Positions 10,834 to 20,997 of a DNA stretch of 64,000 nucleotides are shown here, piece after piece. Each line of letters starts with the position of its first letter. Positions within the stretch are counted from its first letter, which is position 1. Below the pieces are notes generated by a model. That model was not told where the DNA came from and searched no databases. It saw only the letters and a program-made list of their open reading frames with translations. This stretch comes from Oopsacas minuta. Taxonomy: Eukaryota > Porifera > Hexactinellida > Lyssacinosida > Leucopsacidae. The stretch is from NCBI GenBank assembly GCA_024704765.1, contig JAKMXF010000355.1:68459-132458 (forward strand). The letters are read 5' to 3'. The translations under genes were made by a program, and so were the position numbers.

Positions 10834-11217
10834 AAGATTTCTAATTATGTCCCGGAAATATGTATATATCAAAAATATCATTCAGGAATATACCTTCATT
10901 AGCTTATTCACTTGAAAGTAAACCCTCTTGCACTTCTGACAAAATTCTTCTTTCTGTGGCGATCACTCTTGATTTCTGGTGGGATAATATTCGCCTGGAG
11001 GTATCCACGAATTACTTCATACTCTGTCGCATCCATAATGAAAAATGTCAAAAATAAAAACAAGTGTTGATGTTGAAATCTAGAAACAAAGTAAAATGTT
11101 AGTGTGTGTATTTAGGAAGTCACACATGTATAAATACGATTACTATGTGACTAGGGATAAAATATTAATATTACTTGATTTGCAATTGCTACTTTCGGGT
11201 CAAAATCCTACGCAACA

Positions 11218-12156
11218 GCCCTGATGTTTACTCTAATCATGTTTGACCTGGTCAGCTAAAATTAAGCTCGCACGACACTGGTACTATCCTGGAATTATAG
11301 AATTCTATTGATATATTTTATGCCATCATTATTATTACCATTGTGGAGTGAATAATATTTATGTACAATCAATACACAAGGTAATGTTTTAACAGACAGC
11401 AACGCTAGTTTTGAAAATTGGTTTAGGGTAGTTATGTTCAGCATCTTACTTCTAAAACAAGAATGAGAATAGCTGATTCCTTTAGGTCAATTTATGTAAA
11501 TATGAGTGAGGATAGGATTGCTGCATTAAATTTGCTTTTATGCAATTTGCAACAAAATATGTAAAAAGAAAAGAATAATGCAAGTGGAAAATGAAGAAAA
11601 TTGTAAGGAGGAATAGTCTAATAGGAAAAAGACCAAACCTAGCTATATATAACCTTCTGATATAAATATTACAGGGTAAATACACAGAAGAAGTTTAAAT
11701 ATTAGTTTACCAAGTAAGGGAGTATAAAAATTACTGATTTACACCTTATTGAGTTGGGTGAACTAGATTATATTTTTCCTAAATTCCAACCCATTACTTA
11801 TAAGGGAAGAAAAGTTATTTGTAAAGGTTAACATTAATTTAGTATAATTCTCTTGTTTCTTCTGGAAATAAAGTACCACGAACTTCAAATTACTCTAATA
11901 CTATCCTTCTAAAATGTTACATATTTCTGGAGAGGGTAATTGTGTATTTCTATACTAGCATTTTGGATGACAAGAAATACAGATATTTTCCAAAATTCGA
12001 TCACTAAATACTGAAAATATGGTTGAAGAGTTGAAAGAACATTGTAATAACTTTACCGTAAACAAATTTCTAAGATCAGTAAGTAATTACAGAAACGTTA
12101 ATGACTATATTATCAAAACGAATATGGACAGGAACACAACTTGGGGAACTGATGTA
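11218..12156. other. No gene seen
   Basis: AT-rich spacer between the Ginger-like and Merlin elements. No repeat or conserved frame was recognised. Confidence 0.5.
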
Positions 12157-13094
12157 GAAGTATTGGTACAATTATAGAATGTTACACTCCCAAAGTTTTG
12201 GAAGATGGTAAAAATCGCTATATGAGCCGTTATAGAGCATGTTGAGAGATGAAGATTGAGCTAGAGATTTCTAAAATCGGTCAAGAAACAAAAAAGTTAC
12301 AGCAATTCTAGTTTATAAGCCAAAGTCGAGGGGGGAAATTGCAACTTCATTGAAGCCAAATATATTACAATAATAGTGTTGCAAGTAGCATAGTAGTGTG
12401 CGTACAATACTACAACATACCTAATTAGCATTCCAATGTTTAAGTAATTTATGTTACCTATTAATCATTCTCTTAAATCTCCAAGTAAATAGACATATTT
12501 AGTAAACATACAATCTGCAATAATGATATTCAGGTAATTAACTACATATGAAGAGATTATTAAGTAACTACTTGAAATTTAAATGGAGACGGTTGTTAGT
12601 TCTATTCCTCGGGTACCACATCTTCTAATAATCTCCAGCGATTCTTTTTCGTTTGATTAATGTAAAGCCCAATATACACAATCAATTATGTTGTACCGTG
12701 TATTATGGGATGGTATACACAAAATTGTTGCATCGTGTGTATTGATCGTCGCATGCAAAAATCTTGCACATAAATATTGTTGCATGCATATGAGGCTTAA
12801 AACAAAGCTTTCAATGAAATATTTAGAAATTTATTATATCATACTATAACACAGGACACCTTTTACACTTGCATGAAACTTCTATTGCAACCGATTTGTC
12901 CGAAACTTTATTTCATGGTATGCATATTTTTTGGTTGTTTGTCTGGAATTGATTGAGGAACTTATAAGAACTAATGACTTTATTTTGCATGGGGTTGTGG
13001 GATACTCTATCTAGCAACTTTTGGGATAACTAATGCAAGAGTTTCTTTGTGAATCAATTCAAATTGTATTAGTAAAATAAAGTATTGGGTTCAC

Positions 13095-13331
13095 TGACTA
13101 AGGCAGAAAATTCGAGCAAAGTTCCCATATTAAGGAAACTGGAATAAGGACGAAAATTATTGATTACTCCAGTAACAAGCAGCCTTATAACAAAGTCCGT
13201 TAAAGCCTCTGCGTCTTACAGTTCAGGGAGCTGCTTGTTACTTGAACCCCTGAACTGTAGGACAAGGAGGCTTTCACGTACTTGGTTATACGGCTGTTTG
13301 CTATTAGAGTAAGAATTTTCGGACTTAGTCA
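13095..13331. repeat. Palindromic miniature element inside Merlin
   Basis: Outer arms TGACTAAGGCAGAAAATTC (13095-13113) and the complement of TGACTAAGTCCGAAAATTC (13313-13331). A second pair of roughly 60-bp arms runs inward from about 13172 and 13310 and meets at the ACAGTTCAGGG block, so the whole unit can fold on itself. No coding frame. It is probably a foldback-type miniature transposon; no target duplication was certain. Confidence 0.7.
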
Positions 13332-13849
13332 TGTTTCAAAATATAGAGCAATACAAAAGGTTAAATTCAATCTTATAATCTATAGGAAAAACAAAGAACC
13401 TACATGAATGAGTGACATACCTATCAGTGAATTATAATAAATAAGAATGAACCGCTTTTAGCATATTCTAAGTATTCTCTTACAAGTTAGAGATGGTTAT
13501 CAACCATGCGTGTTGGAATAAACTCATAACATCATAAAAAGAATGAATTATAATGGGCTGTTGATGAAATATATTGTTCATCAAGCGAATTATTTGCATT
13601 TGTATAGTTTTTAACATTGTTAAATGGATTGTGTATACTTTTTCTTGCATGTTAGTGTAGTATGGCTGTTTCATGGTTGAAAAAGTAACAATTGATTTTT
13701 CTATCTGAGTGATAAAAAGCAAATCAACAGTGTGGATCATCTCCAAGTAGAGAGATCTAAGCAAATAAATATAAACAATTCATTTCGATATCAGAAATAC
13801 AACTGCATGTAATTTCAAACTTAAATTTTTCACGATTGTCGCAATTTTC

Positions 13850-14786
13850 ATGGCTACTCCCGTATTTAGACATGTAATGATGCCTACATCTTTTCCGTAC
13901 GTCGATGAGATTAGATTGAAAGAATTATTCTTAAGGATAACCATCAATCGTGACAATTGTATCGATTGGTTGAGGGTTCACGGATTATTACCAAGAATTA
14001 TGAGATGTAGATGCGGGGCAAATATGTCGTAGGCGTATTTTCTAGGGTGACGAAAGGAGAGGTTGGAGATGTCCTGAAAGAGTTACAAGAAATTTGCATC
14101 CCTAAGAGTAGGATCATTCTTTGAGGGATCCACTCTTCCTCTTACTCAGTTGGTGGAATTTTTGTATTTTTGGGCAGAAGGACTACAAAGTACACATTTC
14201 TTAATCCTAAATCTTAAGTGGTCTCCAAACACCACCACGGATTGGAAAAATTTCTTTAGGGATATCAGTATGGAGAAGTACCTCTCTAATGCAGACCAAT
14301 CGGAGGGCATAGGCACATCGTTGAGATCGATGAAAGCAAGTTTGGGAAAAGAAAGTACCATCGAGGAAGGCAACTATCAGGAAAATGGGCGTTTGGTGGG
14401 GTTGATAGAGTGACCAAAGAAGCTTTCATGGTCACAGTTGAAAATAGATCAGCTTCTACATTGATTCCCATTATAGAACAGTATATCAAACCGGGTACTA
14501 TTATTCTAAGCGATGAATTGGATTCATACAATCTTATTCCACCTGCTACGTTTACCCATTTGACTGTTAACACAGTATCCAGTTTGTGGTCCCTGGAACA
14601 GAGATTCACACACAAACAATAGAAAGTATTTGGGCTCAAGCCAAGAAAAAGATGAGAAATTCCATGACCACCAACCGCGAGCTCTTGGATACATACCTCG
14701 CTGAGTATTGCTGGAGAAAGAAATATGGAGACAATCCATTTCACAACTTTATGATAGAAATAAGAAAACAATATACTGTTACTTAG
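13850..14786 (+). pseudogene. Merlin transposase (IS1595/ISXO2-like DDE), frameshifted
   Basis: The ATG-started frame (13850) has the N-terminal CIDWLRVHGLLP segment and a Cys-x-Cys zinc motif. It passes by frame changes through a GWRCPERVTRN segment (about 14060) and GSFFEGSTLPL (about 14120) into the DDE core: VEIDESKFGKRKYHRGR with the first D (about 14325), IILSDELDSYN with the second D (about 14500), and TQTIESIWAQAKKKMR with the E (about 14620). The tail ends TVT at 14786. Catalytic residues are present, but in-frame stops and at least three frameshifts break the gene. Confidence 0.88.
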
Positions 14787-15776
14787 ATACAATCTCTTGC
14801 ATGCTAATTACTAGTTTTTCATAGTTGCTAGATATTTACATGAAAATCAAATAATTCTAGTTGTTCAAACAGTGGACCCAGCCATGGGCTCAAACCATTT
14901 AAAAGTAGTTTATTTGACAATATTATACAGTTATTATTTGATATTGTTCCAAATTTGTTCCGTTGATAGCGAGTAGAATGCCATTGTTTGCTTTATATCA
15001 CACAATAGAGATCCTTTTGTTGCTAAAATGACAACAAGTGTTGATGAAATGACAGGCGAAAATCTGTTTGAAATTTGCATAGATTTGTTGGTAAAATGCA
15101 GCATTCCCAATATACTCAATTAAATACTTATATTTCATTCTATAGTTATAATTATTAAATAATATAAATATATTGCAGATTGTATATTTACCAAATATGT
15201 CTATTTAATTGGAGATTTAAGAGAATGATTAATAGGTAACATAAATTACTTAAACATTGGAATGCTAATTAGGTATGTTGTAATATTGTATGCACATTAC
15301 TATGCTATTTGTAACACTATTATTGTAATATATTTGGCTTCAATGAAGTTGCAATTTTTCCCATAGACTTTGGCTTATAAGCTAGAATTGCTGTAACTTT
15401 TTTGTTTCTTGACCGATTTTAGAAATCTCTAGCTCAATCTTCATCTCTCAACATGCTCTATAACGGCTCATATATAGCGATTTACCATCTTGCAAAAAGT
15501 TGGGGTGTAACATTCTATAATTGTACCGAAATATTTGTTGTTGCTTTGTTATTGCAAACAGATGTTTGGATTTTTACTACAACTATAGGAAACAAGTTGG
15601 TGGTCTTTTCGAGTAAAGGGGCTAAAGTGATTGATGTCCTAGTATCGCTTCCTCCAAACCCTGAATGCTAATTATATTTATATCATAATGGGGTTCATTA
15701 TTGACCCATTTTAGATTTAAATAAAGTTGTTTTGTTTAAGACTACACTCTAGTGAGAAATGCCTAAATTCAATATG

Positions 15777-15970
15777 TATTCATATTAGGATCGTGGATAC
15801 CGTGGGGATTAATTTACCACATGTACATCTAATGAGGGTCTGAATATTAGAATCGGAAAATCCATCTGGTTTCACATGTTTAGTTATAGAATTTTAATAT
15901 TATGTACCTCATTAGATCTAATATGGGTGAAAATTATCCCTTTCATGATCCATGATCCTAATATAAGCTG
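15777..15970. repeat. Foldback repeat of about 190 bp
   Basis: Imperfect inverted arms at about 15777-15840 and 15903-15970 share CATATTAGGATC and ACATCTAATGAGG-type blocks. It lies just outside the Merlin right end and is non-coding. Confidence 0.6.
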
Positions 15971-16386
15971 TTTTCAGTAATGATAAATGTGTAATATATA
16001 TAGACAATCAAAAGATTGGTTCAAGTAATTAATCTACCAGTTGCAAATGATATGTAAGAATTGAATATGGCTTTTAGCCTTCACATTTTCATATTTCAAT
16101 AATGAACAATGGAGCTTTGGATCCAAGATTGTTGAAGCTGAAATATGATTTCTACTGGTATAAGATACTTCTATTGGATTAATTAATTCACTGTACACAA
16201 TTATACAGAATTCTTTAATTGTTGTTATTTATTAAATAATTTGAAGAATAATTATGTACATTTGAATTGCGATAAAAAAGTACCATAATTGAAGATCTAT
16301 TTTCTAGATATAACAACTTGTTTAAGGCCCCCCCCTTCTTTCAATATATTTATTCGCAAGAGACTCGTATCACTAAAACTACAACT

Positions 16387-16739
16387 AGAGATGCACCGGA
16401 TAATACTATATATAGACAGAATGCATGATTTGATGTAATCTACGTACAATAACTCAAATGTCTAGTTCAAGATATACTGTGCTATAACAAACCTATCGAG
16501 ACACTAATAATGGAAATGTAATATTCCTAAATTTCAGAACAAAGAGGAAATGCTCTCCGTTTTCAGGTAAGAATCTGTTGCGCCTTTCTTCAAATACAAT
16601 TCCAGCACTACTAACTAATCTTTCACTATATATTGAGCTAGGTGGAGTACCCAAATATTTAACAAAAGTATCCGATATCCGGCCAGATAACCAGAAAATT
16701 AGAAGCCGGATAGGAAATTTTCATATCCGGTGCATCTCT
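16387..16739. mobile_element. Non-autonomous hAT-like miniature
   Basis: Begins AGAGATGCACCGGATA and ends TATCCGGTGCATCTCT. Flanking CTACAACT and CTAACAACT look like an 8-bp duplication with one inserted base. No coding capacity. Terminal repeat related to 47264-47664. Confidence 0.7.
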
Positions 16740-16783
16740 ACTAACAACTCTGGCGAAGGACTTTGTCTACATTATTTAAATTT

Positions 16784-16786
16784 TTA

Positions 16787-16852
<66 letters not shown>

Positions 16853-16873
16853 TTTATCGTTATTATTATTACA

Positions 16874-16928
<55 letters not shown>

Positions 16929-16938
16929 TTATTATCAC

Positions 16939-16969
<31 letters not shown>

Positions 16970-16985
16970 TATTCTTATTATTAAT
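16784..16985. repeat. (TTA)n microsatellite
   Basis: About 200 bp of TTA/TAT trinucleotide repeats with few interruptions. It produces artificial poly-isoleucine frames on both strands. Confidence 0.97.
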
Positions 16986-18269
16986 TATTATTAATTAATT
17001 ATCAGTATTTTGTAACTTTTACTGTAGAAATATATATTTAATGAATAACTATACCAAGAAGTCCCTAAATTAGTTTTTTTTTAACAAGTTACAATGGGAA
17101 CTATAACAAGTATGACGATCTGACAACTTATACGTACTAATGATGTTGCAATTGCATAGACTTACAAGTGTAGTCAGTGCAATAATTACCGTATATAACG
17201 CAATAACAATAGTGAAGTACAGGAAAATTGGGAAAATTGGGAAAAATATAAATAAATAAATCAGAGAAAGATTACTAGCGACCCCTGTTTATATTAAGAA
17301 ATAGAATTATATGATACGAAAGTAGGTATCTATAAATTTTGAAGGGATTCTGAACCAAATAACTTCAAGAATTGATCTCAAAGTTAGAATTCGTAATACA
17401 CAAAAAACCTGAGAATTTATCGATATTTGCAGGCTGTTGTTGCTGAGAATTTCTAGTGTAACACAAAAATATCGATATTGTCATAAACGTCTATATCTCA
17501 ACTATCGATTAGCATAAAAATAACTGAAATTCAGTCGGATTTAGGATAAGAGTTTGAACTAACTCTACTTTGTGTAGAATATGTTTCGTTTCCTACCACT
17601 CTCACTCCTGACTTAAAATTCGAATTCCTCTAGCTCCGCGAGTTGTTGATATTTTTATATGAAATTGAAATTTCATGAACGTCCATACCACTTAAATATG
17701 CATAGAGAATTTCAGAATCGAATTCTGACTTTAGGTGGGTAAATTCAACCGAAAAATTCCAAACAAAAATGTAACTAAAAGTAATATTTAAAAAAACCAA
17801 AAACATATTGTGTACAACGTCCAACTCTCTTCTTTCTAACTTCACACTCTTACATCATTTGGCTTTAAACACATCAAATATATTATGGGAAGTCATATTA
17901 AGGGGGTTCGTGGATAGTATGTATTCACTTAAATTATTTGTGGAATGTACTTATGTAATTTTCAAACCAATGTATATATGGTAATATCTTGATTACATCG
18001 ACATCAGTTAACTTTAGACATATGAAATGCATTAATTTTATTTCAAGCAGAATGAATATCCTACATAATTGTAGGGTAAGTAAGTGTACTGATACTGAGT
18101 TTGATATATTTAACTTTTCTCCCATACAAGTAACGCATTTTTGGTCATAGTGCTACTTCAATTTCATTGTGTCTTACACAATAGACCAATGGCCATATTT
18201 AGAAGGTGTTCAAATCGGAGGCGTAGCTAGCATTTCTCTTTGGGGTTGCCCATGGGTTAAATATTTAAC
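16986..18269. other. No gene seen
   Basis: AT-rich spacer. Near 18218-18250 a GGCGTAGCTAGCATTTCT block matches dispersed blocks at 31740 and 62278; otherwise nothing was recognised. Confidence 0.5.
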
Positions 18270-18940
18270 ACCCTTTTGGTGATTAATCATGTTTTCACAG
18301 CTTCAATGTAAAATGCAACAAGCTAGAGATTGTGCTTCAACATGTTGTCAGAGTAATGTGGTGAGTAGAGTCTGTTTTGAGATATTCGGAGTCTGAAAGT
18401 TACAAATTCACAGATTCATCATATATGATTAACATATTTTCACACCTTTTGCTAATATTGCTAAAATGATGCTAGAGATTTTGTTTCATCTGCTAGTTAG
18501 TGATAATCAGGTAAGTAGATCCAAATTTCACATTTTCAAATCTATATCTACGTATATGATTTATCATGTAATTGATTGATTAATCATATTTCACACACTT
18601 GCATACTCTTCAGAAGGATGCTAGATATCTCGTTATAATTGATAGCAAGGGTAATCGAGTAGGTAGATTTAAATTTCACATTTTCAAATCTTTTTATGCA
18701 TGATTTAAAGTATGATTAATCATATTTCACAACTTTTCGCATACCTTCAAATGATGCAAGATATTTCATTCCAACTCCTAATCAGGGGTAATCGAGCATG
18801 TGAGACCAATTCTACATTTTCAAATCTCTCACTCAGTGATTAATCATATTTTTTGCACATACTTCATATTGATGCTAGAGATTTCGTTCCAAATGTTTGA
18901 CTGTGGGTAATTGCAGGATCTCTATTTTTCAATGAAGTCA
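18270..18940. repeat. Degenerate tandem repeat, about five units of 110-140 bp
   Basis: Units share, in order, GATTAATCATATTTCACA, a CTTTTGC-type block, ATGCTAGAGATTTCGTT, a GGGTAATCGAG block and TTCACATTTTCAAATC. Units are diverged and unequal in length. It looks like an old minisatellite. Confidence 0.75.
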
Positions 18941-19940
18941 CCTATGGGTTAGTACCTCACCCAAGTGACCCTACTTGGCTCTGTTTCAGTGACTATTAGG
19001 GTTAGGATGTTGATTGTTGGATATGTTTTCATAAACATAGATAGCACATAATAACATAAAGGACTTTTGTATTTCTCGACTAGAGTCTGAAATATGGATA
19101 CTTTCACTGACGTCATCTTTGGACAGGACAAAAATACTTAGACAAGTACCATTAATAGCGTCAGTAAGTGTGTCCATATTTTTGGATATGTTTATGTAGT
19201 CGCTGAAACTGTGCTATTATACTTAAATATGTAAACTGATTTATGAGGTCAATTAAGTAACAATGGTAGGTTGATAATTTGAACGTCTATAATTCCAAAA
19301 TATTCTAAAAAAGGCCAATCAAAATTTCCTTTACCGTATGCCTATGTCATGTATGTGTATGTACTATACAAAGTTGAACCAAATCGAAGAAAGTTGTATT
19401 TTGTTTGACTGTGGCCTTATAGTCAATTTCGAAGTGGCACTTAGCATCTATATCGCGAAAACTAAATTCTGCTTGACTATTAAAAATTGTATAATGTAAC
19501 TCAGAATGTCCTCAATCTGAATTGATATATCTAATGAGGCTTGGCCATAGTTCCACTTAACTGTCATGCACCCTTCTAAATGGTTGTTATGACCAGTAGA
19601 ACATGGAAAATAGTTTACTAGAGAACAGAAGAAATCGACATCATTAATTTAGATTACTATCAAATTGAACGGAAAGAAAAAGTGTACAAATATCTACTCG
19701 CTATCTGTAACATAGAAATAACGATTTAATGGGAGAATTTTACTATTTTGATCTAGTCGTAGGGCTAAAGGGGAGGTTTCTAAGGAAACAATGGAAAACA
19801 ATTAAATATTGCTTTCTAGGACTGCTCTAGTTTCATGCAATTATTTTATTCATGAATATCAATCCAGAAATGTAGCAGGCAGGAGATTTTCGTCTTATTC
19901 TAATAATTAATTAAGGAAGCAAGGTTTCATTATGTATGAA
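18941..19940. other. No gene seen
   Basis: Spacer downstream of ETFA. No conserved frame was recognised. Confidence 0.5.
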
Positions 19941-19943
19941 GAA

Positions 19944-19949
19944 TTTATT
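19944..19949 (-). promoter_or_regulatory. AATAAA poly(A) signal of ETFA
   Basis: Canonical hexamer on the minus strand about 29 nt past the ETFA stop codon. Its position implies a very short 3' UTR. Confidence 0.6.
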
Positions 19950-19977
19950 AAGTTTTCAGACCACGAAAATGAGATAT

Positions 19978-20997
19978 TCACTTTTCAAAACATATTATCA
20001 GCTCTGGTATAGCCCTAAAAAGATCAGCAACTAAACCATAATCAGCTACCTGGAAAATCGGAGCATCAGGATCTTTGTTTATCGCGACTATCGTTTTACT
20101 GTCCTTCATGCCAGCTAGATGTTGTATTGCACCAGAAATACCAACTGCAATGTAAAGTTGTGGGGCTACGATTTTGCCTGTTTGCCCAACCTGCAATTCG
20201 TTGGAAACAAAACCAGCGTCAACAGCAGCGCGGCTAGCTCCTACAGCGGCTCCCATCTTACCTGCTAGCTTATAGAGTATATTAAAGTTATCCCCAGATT
20301 TTAATCCCCTACCACCTGATATCACTATCTTTGCACTAGAGAGTTGAGGTCTGTTAGATAAAGAGAGGGAATGACATTTCCATTCAGACATAGTCGTTTG
20401 ATCTATAGATTCTATTCTATCAACTGATGCACAGTTGTCTTGCTGAAGGGATGTTGGGAATGCAGTACTTCTCACAGTAAAAAGCTTGAGAGCATCAGTA
20501 GAAGTAATAGTTAGAATAGCATTACTGGCATATACTGTACGAACATATGTTTCAGGAGACATAATGCCGGTAATTTCTGAAATGGGAGCAACATTCAGTT
20601 TTCCAGCCACTCGGGGTATTACAGCCTTACCAAAAGATGAGGCAGACATAGAGATATGAGAAAAATTGTACTGTTTCTGCAGAGACACTATTAGATTGGT
20701 GTATGGTTCTACGAGAGGGTGTTTAAATATTTTACTTGAAGCAACTAAGACTTTAGAAATGCCAATAAATTTGGAAACCGTATTGGCTACTATATTAACT
20801 TCGTTGCACCCATGCCCGGCAACTAGGCAAAAAATCTCTCCTCCAATCTTCTGAGAAGCGGAGAGTGTATGACCAGTTGAAGGATTGACTTGTCCATTTT
20901 CATGCTCAACACAGAGTAGAGTAGAGTGAAAACAATTTGTGCTTCTGGAAAAGGAGACAATGCAACGAGAGATCAAACGAAAAGATCGAATGTTCAT
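19978..20997 (-). CDS. ETFA: Electron transfer flavoprotein subunit alpha, mitochondrial
   Basis: A 339-residue intact frame close to the family's usual length of about 330. With the beta subunit it passes electrons in the mitochondrial matrix from acyl-CoA and other dehydrogenases to ETF-ubiquinone oxidoreductase. Residues 1-25 are rich in Arg/Ser and lack acids, as in a matrix-targeting presequence. The N-terminal nucleotide-fold domain (about 50-215) is followed by the FAD domain: [13 protein letters not shown] (226-238), [10 protein letters not shown] (253-262), [20 protein letters not shown] (270-289), [17 protein letters not shown] (293-309) and [16 protein letters not shown] (312-327). 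Start ATG at 20997 gives the presequence. The gene has no intron here, unlike many animal copies, so a retrocopy is possible, but nothing in it is broken. Confidence 0.96.
   Translation of the reverse strand: MNIRSFRLISRCIVSFSRSTNCFHSTLLCVEHENGQVNPSTGHTLSASQKIGGEIFCLVAGHGCNEVNIVANTVSKFIGISKVLVASSKIFKHPLVEPYTNLIVSLQKQYNFSHISMSASSFGKAVIPRVAGKLNVAPISEITGIMSPETYVRTVYASNAILTITSTDALKLFTVRSTAFPTSLQQDNCASVDRIESIDQTTMSEWKCHSLSLSNRPQLSSAKIVISGGRGLKSGDNFNILYKLAGKMGAAVGASRAAVDAGFVSNELQVGQTGKIVAPQLYIAVGISGAIQHLAGMKDSKTIVAINKDPDAPIFQVADYGLVADLFRAIPELIICFEK

Larger units (their letters stand above)
8131..11036 (-). pseudogene. Ginger-like integrase-type transposase, six exons, frameshifted
   Basis: Exons inferred from GT/AG sites and continuous homology: 11036-10894, 10670-10505, 9992-9681, 9306-9199, 9086-8679, 8410-8131, giving about 471 residues. 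Domain order: N-terminal segment with RHRKKNF; H2C2 zinc finger (FYHNVTHPG, then YDWNGIYNDVGSYIRTCHDCQ across exons 2/3); integrase core with D in GIDLI, D in HDQGTEF and E in SNELVES; a YTPFYLMFGRD block; and a GPY/F module KYLGPYTIEKV in the last exon. Exactly 35 residues separate the second D from E, as in integrases. Single-base indels are needed in exon 1, exon 2 and at the start of exon 4. No reverse transcriptase or RNase H is linked, which argues against a gypsy retrotransposon. Confidence 0.82.
5322..11217 (-). mobile_element. Ginger-like DNA transposon carrying a USP-like peptidase
   Basis: A 5,896-bp element. Its ends are a perfect inverted repeat beginning TGTTGCGTAGGATTTTGACC at 5322 and its complement ending at 11217. 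The flanking 4-mers GCGC (5318-5321) and GCCC (11218-11221) fit a 4-bp target duplication with one change. Inside, on the minus strand, are a spliced integrase-type transposase (8131-11036) and a USP-like peptidase (6721-7989). TGT...ACA ends, a short duplication, introns and a GPY/F-bearing integrase without reverse transcriptase are the marks of Ginger-type transposons. An 82-bp miniature (10360-10441) sits in an intron. Three indels in the transposase suggest the copy cannot mobilise itself. Confidence 0.82.
12165..15527 (+). mobile_element. Merlin (IS1016-like) transposon with ~355-bp inverted repeats
   Basis: A 3,363-bp element with very long inverted repeats: 12165-12520 against 15173-15527, both starting GGTACAATTATAGAATG and aligned to their inner ends with few changes. 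It is flanked by 8-mers GAAGTATT (12157-12164) and GAAATATT (15528-15535), a target duplication with one difference. GG ends and 8-bp duplications fit Merlin, and the internal transposase relic (13850-14786) belongs to the same superfamily. A palindromic miniature (13095-13331) is nested inside. The coding region is broken, so this copy is inactive. Confidence 0.88.

Noticed and set aside
8131-11036. Gypsy-type LTR retrotransposon
   Set aside because: No reverse transcriptase, RNase H, protease or LTRs. The integrase gene has introns and lies between short inverted ends with a short duplication.
13480-13764. 94-codon minus frame inside Merlin
   Set aside because: No motif, biased toward residues coded by AT-rich codons, and inside a transposon spacer.
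14286-14792. 168-codon minus-strand frame
   Set aside because: It is the shadow of the Merlin transposase coding sequence on the plus strand.
16741-16984. Poly-isoleucine open frames on both strands
   Set aside because: They are translations of the (TTA)n microsatellite.
18270-18940. CRISPR or regulatory array
   Set aside because: Units are over 100 bp, diverged, and continuous rather than repeat-spacer.
19978-20997. Bacterial contamination for the intronless ETFA
   Set aside because: It has a mitochondrial-type presequence, animal-like sequence, and AT-rich eukaryotic flanks with an AATAAA signal.
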